A stretch of DNA of 9,619 nucleotides from Pyrinomonadaceae bacterium. Its GTDB lineage: Bacteria; Acidobacteriota; Blastocatellia; Pyrinomonadales; Pyrinomonadaceae. Under the pieces are notes generated by a model. It did no database searches and was not told the DNA's origin. It saw only the letters and a list, made by a program, of their open reading frames with translations. The translations under genes were made by a program, and so were the position numbers. The first letter of the stretch is position 1; every line of letters starts with the position of its first letter. Positions 6,149 to 9,619 of this stretch are shown in pieces. The stretch spans positions 1-9,619 of the forward strand of contig JACMMN010000277.1 of assembly GCA_014379075.1 (NCBI GenBank). The letters are read 5' to 3'.

Positions 6149-7122
6149 CAATTTCGGTCGCCATTTTCTTCCTCGTTCGAATGGGCGTCGTAAGCCTTAA
6201 CGATCATCTGCACCAGTTTGTGCCGGACTACGTCTTTCTCGCCGAAGTAAACGAATTCGATTCCTTCGAGGTTCTTGAGGATAATTTCGGCTTCCTTGAT
6301 GCCGCTTTTTTGGCCGCGAGGAAGGTCGATCTGTGTCCGGTCGCCGGTGACTACGGCTTTTGAACCAAATCCGATTCGCGTGAGGAACATTTTCATTTGT
6401 TCGCCGGTTGTGTTTTGGGCTTCATCGAGAATGATGAACGCATCCGAGAGTGTCCGTCCGCGCATAAAGGCGAGCGGAGCGATCTCAATGATGCGTTTTT
6501 CGAGCATTTTCGTGACCTTTTCGGCATCGACGAGATCGAACAGGGCATCGTAAAGCGGCCTTAGATATGGATCGACCTTTTCCTGTAGATCGCCTGGAAG
6601 GAATCCGAGACGCTCACCGGCCTCGACCGCAGGACGAGTCAAAATAATGCGGCTGACCTGCTTTTTGAACAGAGCATCAATTGCCATTGCTACCGCCAGA
6701 TAACTTTTACCGGTTCCGGCAACGCCGATCCCAAATACAAGATCGTTCGCGGCGATCGCATCGAGATATTTGCGTTGGTTCGCCGTCTTTGGCGCCACCT
6801 GCTTCTTGCCGGCCGGGTTAAACCTGGCTTTTAGAAAATAATCGCGAAGATTGTACGAGCGATCCTCGGCGATCTGTTTGAATGCGTCGCGCAGTTCCTT
6901 GTCCGTAAACGTATTTCCCTCGGCAAACAGGTCGCCGAAGTCACGCAGAATCGTCTCGACCATATCGATGTCACGAGGATCGCCGTCTATAAGCAGTTCG
7001 TTTCCACGCGCGCCGATATTTACATCGAGAAGGGTCTCGAGATATTTGATGTTCTGATCCTGTACGCCGAAAAGTGTGTTTAATCCCTGGGGCGGAAGTT
7101 CTAGTTTTCTAAGATTGCTCAA
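6148..7122 (-). CDS. ybeZ: PhoH-like ATPase (YbeZ)
   Basis: A 324-residue cytosolic P-loop protein of the PhoH family, often called phoH. Family members are RNA-associated NTPases/helicase-like proteins and YbeZ is a partner of YbeY. The N-terminal 70 residues form a KH-like region with VNIGARGNELLIDGD at 34-48. Walker A is GIGVAGTGKS (131-140), TRPAVEAGERLGFLPGD follows at 162-178, Walker B is ILDEAQN (231-237), and VVTGDRTQIDLP lies near 257-268. Length is typical. No ATG is available near the start; TTG at 7122 is taken because the protein then begins just before the conserved LELP block. No clear Shine-Dalgarno is seen, so the start is moderately certain. It is the first gene of the minus-strand operon phoH-ybeY-zwf-pgl-corC. 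Confidence 0.94.
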   Translation of the reverse strand: MSNLRKLELPPQGLNTLFGVQDQNIKYLETLLDVNIGARGNELLIDGDPRDIDMVETILRDFGDLFAEGNTFTDKELRDAFKQIAEDRSYNLRDYFLKARFNPAGKKQVAPKTANQRKYLDAIAANDLVFGIGVAGTGKSYLAVAMAIDALFKKQVSRIILTRPAVEAGERLGFLPGDLQEKVDPYLRPLYDALFDLVDAEKVTKMLEKRIIEIAPLAFMRGRTLSDAFIILDEAQNTTGEQMKMFLTRIGFGSKAVVTGDRTQIDLPRGQKSGIKEAEIILKNLEGIEFVYFGEKDVVRHKLVQMIVKAYDAHSNEEENGDRN

Positions 7123-7134
7123 GTTGAAAGGTTC

Positions 7135-7200
7135 CCGTTGTCTACAGATTTGGCCTATAAACCGAGGCTACTAGAACAGTTATCCGGTGTCAACAGATTT
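7135..7200. repeat. Pair of 17-bp direct repeats, candidate enhancer or operator sites
   Basis: CCGTTGTCTACAGATTT (7135-7151) and CCGGTGTCAACAGATTT (7184-7200) match at 15 of 17 positions and are 49 bp apart. Each contains TGTCWACA, whose outer bases TGT..ACA are palindromic. Relative to the predicted sigma-54 start near 7271 they centre at about -128 and -79, the usual range for activator (bEBP) binding sites. They also straddle the possible phoH promoter, so a repressor role there is the alternative. Confidence 0.5.
7165..7193 (-). promoter_or_regulatory. Possible sigma-70-type promoter of the phoH operon
   Basis: On the minus strand TTGACA (7188-7193) matches the -35 consensus fully. It is followed after 17 nt by TAGCCT (7165-7170), a poor -10 with 3 of 6 matches. 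The start would be near 7158, about 36 nt before the TTG of phoH. The TTGACA lies inside one of the two 17-bp direct repeats described here, so it could be part of a binding site instead. Confidence 0.35.
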
Positions 7201-7243
7201 CATTGAACAAGCGGGTAAATCTGAGCGATCCGCTGTTTTTAAA

Positions 7244-7260
7244 TTGGCACGACGTTTGCC
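7244..7260 (+). promoter_or_regulatory. Sigma-54 (-24/-12) promoter
   Basis: TTGGCACGACGTTTGCC matches the RpoN consensus YTGGCACG-N4-TTGCW at every core position; only the final W is C. The invariant GG (7246-7247) and GC (7258-7259) have the required 10-nt gap. Transcription would start near 7270 on the plus strand, toward the small ORF, the 62-aa protein and the SDR. Sigma-54 promoters need an ATP-driven activator bound upstream; candidate sites are the repeats at 7135-7200. Confidence 0.8.
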
Positions 7261-7322
7261 TCGTACACTAGAAAACAAGCAAAGTGTCTTAAATGAATTC
7301 AAACGAGAAAGGGAAGCAATAT

Positions 7323-7538
7323 ATGTTTAAAAAGTTTATGCAACGACAAGAGGTTTTATGTCCGTTGATTTTTTCAGACGTACACGTCACAAGCCCCGGA
7401 CAGACTGTGGATGCCATAACCCGGAATGAGCGGAATGAGTCGTCGTCCAGTCGGGCGACCGATCTGTATGACCGGGCAAGGGAGATATACTACCGGGGTC
7501 AGAAAAGCCGCCGGTCGCGGTCCGCCAGTATTCTTTAG
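7323..7538 (+). CDS. Hypothetical small ORF downstream of the sigma-54 promoter
   Basis: An open frame of 71 residues from ATG 7323 (81 from ATG 7293), ending at TAG 7536-7538, two bases ahead of the Shine-Dalgarno of the next gene. The 7323 start is preferred because AAGGGAAG lies a short distance upstream; nothing similar precedes 7293. The product starts MFKKFMQRQEV, carries a tandem RNERNE, and ends in a polar, Arg/Ser-rich tail (YDRAREIYYRGQKSRR and on). No domain, signal peptide or membrane segment is recognised. Position and direction fit the first gene of the sigma-54 transcript. The region could equally be an untranslated leader, so confidence is modest. Confidence 0.4.
   Translation: MFKKFMQRQEVLCPLIFSDVHVTSPGQTVDAITRNERNESSSSRATDLYDRAREIYYRGQKSRRSRSASIL
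7422..7439 (+). repeat. Tandem 9-bp duplication
   Basis: CGGAATGAG occurs twice head to tail (7422-7430 and 7431-7439). In the frame of the small ORF it encodes RNE-RNE and keeps the frame. Confidence 0.7.
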
Positions 7539-7539
7539 A

Positions 7540-7547
7540 AGGAGGTT
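7540..7547 (+). promoter_or_regulatory. Ideal Shine-Dalgarno deciding the start of the 62-aa gene
   Basis: AAGGAGGT, 7 nt before the ATG at 7555. It places the start there rather than at an upstream ATG in the same frame (7426), which would add 43 residues of unconvincing sequence. Confidence 0.85.
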
Positions 7548-7554
7548 AAAGGCT

Positions 7555-7743
7555 ATGCCGAGAGGAGATAAGGATAAATATACCGATAAACAGAAACGCC
7601 AGGCCGAGCATATTGAGGAAGGCTATATAGACGACGGTGTGTCGCGTGATGAGGCGGAAGCCAGGGCGTGGGCTACTGTAAACAAACAGGACGGCGGCGG
7701 CAAAAAAAGCGGTTCGGGACGGAAGAAGGCTAAATCGAATTAG
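7555..7743 (+). CDS. Small conserved basic protein (62 aa), putative stress-associated
   Basis: A very polar, soluble 62-residue protein. It begins MPRGDKDKYTDKQKRQAEHI, continues with EEGYIDDGVSRDEAEARAWATVNK (about 21-44), then a Gly/Ser/Lys tail GGGKKSGSGRKK. From memory, small proteins of this pattern (MPRGDK..YTDKQ..KA.HI..GY...G....EAE.RAWATVNK..GGGKKSGSGR) are widespread in proteobacteria and others. They are often labelled plasmid stabilization protein without solid evidence. No toxin or antitoxin partner is seen here. The charged helix-turn-helix-like centre followed by a flexible basic tail would suit nucleic-acid binding, but that is inference. It lies 58 bp upstream of a general-stress SDR, suggesting a stress role. 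Confidence 0.85.
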   Translation: MPRGDKDKYTDKQKRQAEHIEEGYIDDGVSRDEAEARAWATVNKQDGGGKKSGSGRKKAKSN

Positions 7744-7801
7744 GATTCTTCAAACGAAAAGAGGCTCGGCTCCTTCATCAATACTGAATCGACGAGGAAA
7801 T

Positions 7802-8725
7802 ATGGGAAAAGCAGGAAAAGCAAAGGTTAAAGCCGTGACGAAATCAGACACCGCCGAGCAAACCGGCGCACGGCCGGAAAATCCGATGCCTGCTCAAGGG
7901 CAGGAGCGGCCGGGAATGGAGAACGAGATGACGCCGCGGCCGCAATTCCTCGGCCCGAGTTACAAAGGTTCTGAAAAGCTGAAAGGAAAAGTTGCGCTGA
8001 TAACCGGTGGTGACTCTGGCATCGGCCGCTCTGTCGCCGTCTTTTACGCCCGCGAGGGAGCGGATGTCGCCCTGGTTTATCTTCCTGAGGAGGCAGAAGA
8101 TGCGAAAGAAACATTGCTTTATGTCGAAAAAGAAGGCAGGCGGGCGCTTCTAATTCCGGGCGATGTTATGGAATCTAAATTTTGCCGGGATGCAGTTGAA
8201 CAAACGGTCAAGGAGTTCGGGAAACTCGACATCCTGGTCAACAACGCCGCGTATCAGCATCATCATGAGTCGATCGAAGATATTTCGGATGAGCAGTTCG
8301 AAAAAACCTTCCGCACCAATATATTCGGTTACTTCTATATGGCAAAGGCTGCGGTCAAACATCTGCCGAAAGGCGGGGCAATAGTAAATTGCGGATCGAT
8401 CACTGGCCTGGAGGGTGCAAAAGAACTTTTAGACTATTCGGCAACCAAAGGTGCTATACATGCTTTCACAAAATCGCTGGCACAAAGCCTCGTCGAAAAG
8501 GGAATTCGCGTAAATTGCGTAGCTCCGGGCCCGGTGTGGACACCGCTCAATGTTGCCGACAAGAAAGAAGAGGTTGCGCACCACGGCGCCGACACACCGA
8601 TGAAACGCCCAGCCCAGCCGGAAGAAATTGCCCCGGCGTTCGTCTTTTTTGCTTCGAATACAGATTCGAGTTATATAACCGGCGAGGTATTGACTCTGCT
8701 AGGCGGTGAAACGACGGCGGCTTAG
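7802..8725 (+). CDS. SDR-family oxidoreductase, YghA/YhdF general-stress type
   Basis: A 307-residue NAD(P)-dependent short-chain dehydrogenase/reductase. The first 60 residues are a Lys/Pro-rich extension (PENPMPAQGQERPGMENEM, then PRPQFLGPSYKGSEKLKGK), characteristic of the YghA/YhdF/YhxD branch. The Rossmann core follows: TGGDSGIG (68-75) for cofactor, NNAA (147-150), N173, and the catalytic S199, Y212 and K216 (YSATK). The C-terminus has the PGPVWTPLN and ITGEVLTLLGG blocks. B. subtilis relatives are general-stress proteins; the physiological substrate is unknown. ATG 7802 is supported by GAGGAAA just upstream and by the conserved N-terminal extension. It follows the 62-aa gene by 58 bp and ends 60 bp before a terminator. 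Confidence 0.95.
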   Translation: MGKAGKAKVKAVTKSDTAEQTGARPENPMPAQGQERPGMENEMTPRPQFLGPSYKGSEKLKGKVALITGGDSGIGRSVAVFYAREGADVALVYLPEEAEDAKETLLYVEKEGRRALLIPGDVMESKFCRDAVEQTVKEFGKLDILVNNAAYQHHHESIEDISDEQFEKTFRTNIFGYFYMAKAAVKHLPKGGAIVNCGSITGLEGAKELLDYSATKGAIHAFTKSLAQSLVEKGIRVNCVAPGPVWTPLNVADKKEEVAHHGADTPMKRPAQPEEIAPAFVFFASNTDSSYITGEVLTLLGGETTAA

Positions 8726-8780
8726 CGAGTTCGTGACCGTAATAACAATCGATAATTCGATAACTATTTAATTAATCACC

Positions 8781-8808
8781 AAAAGGCGTGCCTGCAAGCA
8801 TGTCTTTT
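8781..8808 (+). terminator. Rho-independent terminator after the SDR gene
   Basis: GGCGTGC (8785-8791) and GCATGTC (8798-8804) form a 7-bp stem with two G-U pairs around CTGCAA. The stem is extended by AAAA before and TTTT after it. It closes the stress unit and separates it from atpD. Confidence 0.65.
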
Positions 8809-8848
8809 CACGTTCCTTCTAAGCCCACTTTGCGTTTATTTATGCCGT

Positions 8849-8854
8849 TATGAT
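8849..8854 (+). promoter_or_regulatory. Possible -10 element of the atpD promoter
   Basis: TATGAT matches TATAAT at 5 of 6 positions, about 60 nt before the atpD ATG and downstream of the terminator. No good -35 is seen at 16-18 nt. A promoter must exist in 8809-8900 if the terminator works, but this exact site is a weak guess. Confidence 0.28.
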
Positions 8855-8896
8855 ATTCTTACTCCTTTGTAAAAACACCTATTTTCTATCTATATA

Positions 8897-8902
8897 GAGG
8901 AG
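8897..8902 (+). promoter_or_regulatory. Shine-Dalgarno of atpD
   Basis: GAGGAG, 13 nt before the ATG at 8916, which is longer than usual. Its first bases overlap a perfect 10-bp palindrome, TCTATATAGA (8889-8898). Confidence 0.55.
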
Positions 8903-8915
8903 CAATTTTATCATA

Positions 8916-9619
8916 ATGGCTAATGAAGCAGGCGAGCAGATCGGACGTGTAGTGCAGATCATCGGACCGGTCGTGGACGTTGAGTTTAAGGATTATTTAC
9001 CGCCGATCTATCAGGCATTGCGTATCACGTCGGAAGGTTTTGACGTGGAAACGACCGTCGATGTCGTATGCGAAGTCCAGCAGCACCTTGGCGAAGGCCG
9101 TGTTCGAGCGGTTTCGATGCTGCCGACCGACGGTATGGTTCGCGGGATGAAGGTCATCGACCTCGGCGGCCCGATCACGGTTCCGGTCGGTGAAGCGACT
9201 CTCGGACGCGTGATGAACGTCATCGGCGATCCGGTTGACGAGCTTGGCCCGGTCAATTCCGAAACGCGTGCATCGATCCACCGCCACGCTCCCAGCTTTG
9301 ACGAGCAATCAACCAGCCTAGAATTATTTGAAACAGGTATTAAGGTTATCGATCTGGTTCAGCCGTTTCTTCGCGGCGGAAAGATCGGACTTTTCGGCGG
9401 TGCAGGTGTTGGCAAGACGGTTCTTATTATGGAACTGATCAACAACGTCGCTATCGGTTCCGAAGGCTATTCGGTGTTTGCCGGTGTCGGCGAACGCACA
9501 CGCGAAGGCAACGATCTTCTGCGTGAAATGGTCGAATCGAAAGTTATCCGTTACGGCGACGCCTTCAATCACAATATGGAAGAGACCGGCGAATTCGACC
9601 TTTCAAAGGTTGATAAATC
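8916..9619 (+). CDS. atpD: F-type ATP synthase subunit beta, N-terminal half (partial)
   Basis: The first 234 codons of a gene that normally encodes about 465-480 residues; it runs off the right edge in frame. The beta subunit is the catalytic subunit of the F1 sector and makes ATP at the membrane-attached hexamer. The N-terminal beta-barrel starts IGRVVQIIGPVVDVEF. Walker A is GGAGVGKT at 161-168, with K167 and T168 contacting nucleotide and Mg2+. The catalytic glutamate is E193 in GVGERTREGNDLL. The ATG at 8916 gives a normal N-terminus (MANEAGEQIGRVVQ). The upstream neighbour is a terminated SDR gene rather than atpG, so beta is not in a full atpIBEFHAGDC operon here; atpC probably follows beyond the edge. 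Confidence 0.97.
   Translation, partial: MANEAGEQIGRVVQIIGPVVDVEFKDYLPPIYQALRITSEGFDVETTVDVVCEVQQHLGEGRVRAVSMLPTDGMVRGMKVIDLGGPITVPVGEATLGRVMNVIGDPVDELGPVNSETRASIHRHAPSFDEQSTSLELFETGIKVIDLVQPFLRGGKIGLFGGAGVGKTVLIMELINNVAIGSEGYSVFAGVGERTREGNDLLREMVESKVIRYGDAFNHNMEETGEFDLSKVDK

Noticed and set aside
7210..7240. AGCGG...CCGCT stem followed by TTTTT as a plus-strand terminator
   Set aside because: Only 5 bp with a 15-nt loop, no plus-strand gene ends upstream, and it lies between the enhancer-like repeats and the sigma-54 promoter.
7426..7554. 43-residue upstream extension of the 62-aa protein
   Set aside because: Conserved sequence begins at MPRGDK, and an ideal Shine-Dalgarno at 7540-7547 fixes the start at 7555.
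8997..9572. Minus-strand open frames opposite atpD
   Set aside because: Shadow frames; the plus strand encodes intact Walker A and GERTREGNDL motifs throughout.

Overview
The window is a stretch of bacterial chromosome at roughly 50% GC, packed with housekeeping and stress genes. No phage, integrase, transposase, CRISPR array, rRNA or tRNA is visible. Gene content, the atpD sequence and hairpin-rich intergenic repeats would fit an Acidobacteriota-type genome (Blastocatellia-like). That is an impression from sequence style, not a demonstrated assignment.

Left part (1-1700). The C-terminal tail of a zinc-ribbon protein enters on the plus strand and stops 12 bp short of a convergent minus-strand pair: a small two-helix membrane protein (635-928) and a stand-alone biotin carboxyl carrier protein (122-628). 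Upstream of that pair, behind a small hairpin, lies a 1-Cys (Prx6-type) peroxiredoxin with a strong Shine-Dalgarno and an extended -10 promoter carrying an 8-bp direct repeat.

Middle part (1982-7122, all minus strand). Five genes read phoH (ybeZ) - ybeY - zwf - pgl - corC-like (ybeX). This is the familiar ybeZ-ybeY-ybeX RNA/ribosome-maintenance cluster with the first two enzymes of the oxidative pentose phosphate pathway between ybeY and ybeX. phoH and ybeY overlap by one base (TGATG) and ybeY-zwf are 5 bp apart. The zwf-pgl gap is almost filled by a 113-bp symmetric foldback element (4069-4181). A second, unrelated nested inverted repeat lies between corC and the peroxiredoxin (1730-1887).

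Right part (7123-9619, plus strand). A divergent intergenic region carries a near-perfect sigma-54 (-24/-12) promoter at 7244-7260, preceded by two 17-bp direct repeats spaced like enhancer sites. It reads into a short hypothetical ORF, a 62-aa conserved basic protein with an ideal Shine-Dalgarno, and a YghA/YhdF-type general-stress SDR oxidoreductase. A hairpin terminator closes this unit. The last gene is the N-terminal half of atpD (F-type ATP synthase beta), which runs off the right edge and has no atpG before it, so the ATP synthase genes are split here.

The strongest candidates for something new are the sigma-54-controlled small-protein/SDR unit and the two intergenic foldback elements. 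Every other gene belongs to a well-known family.
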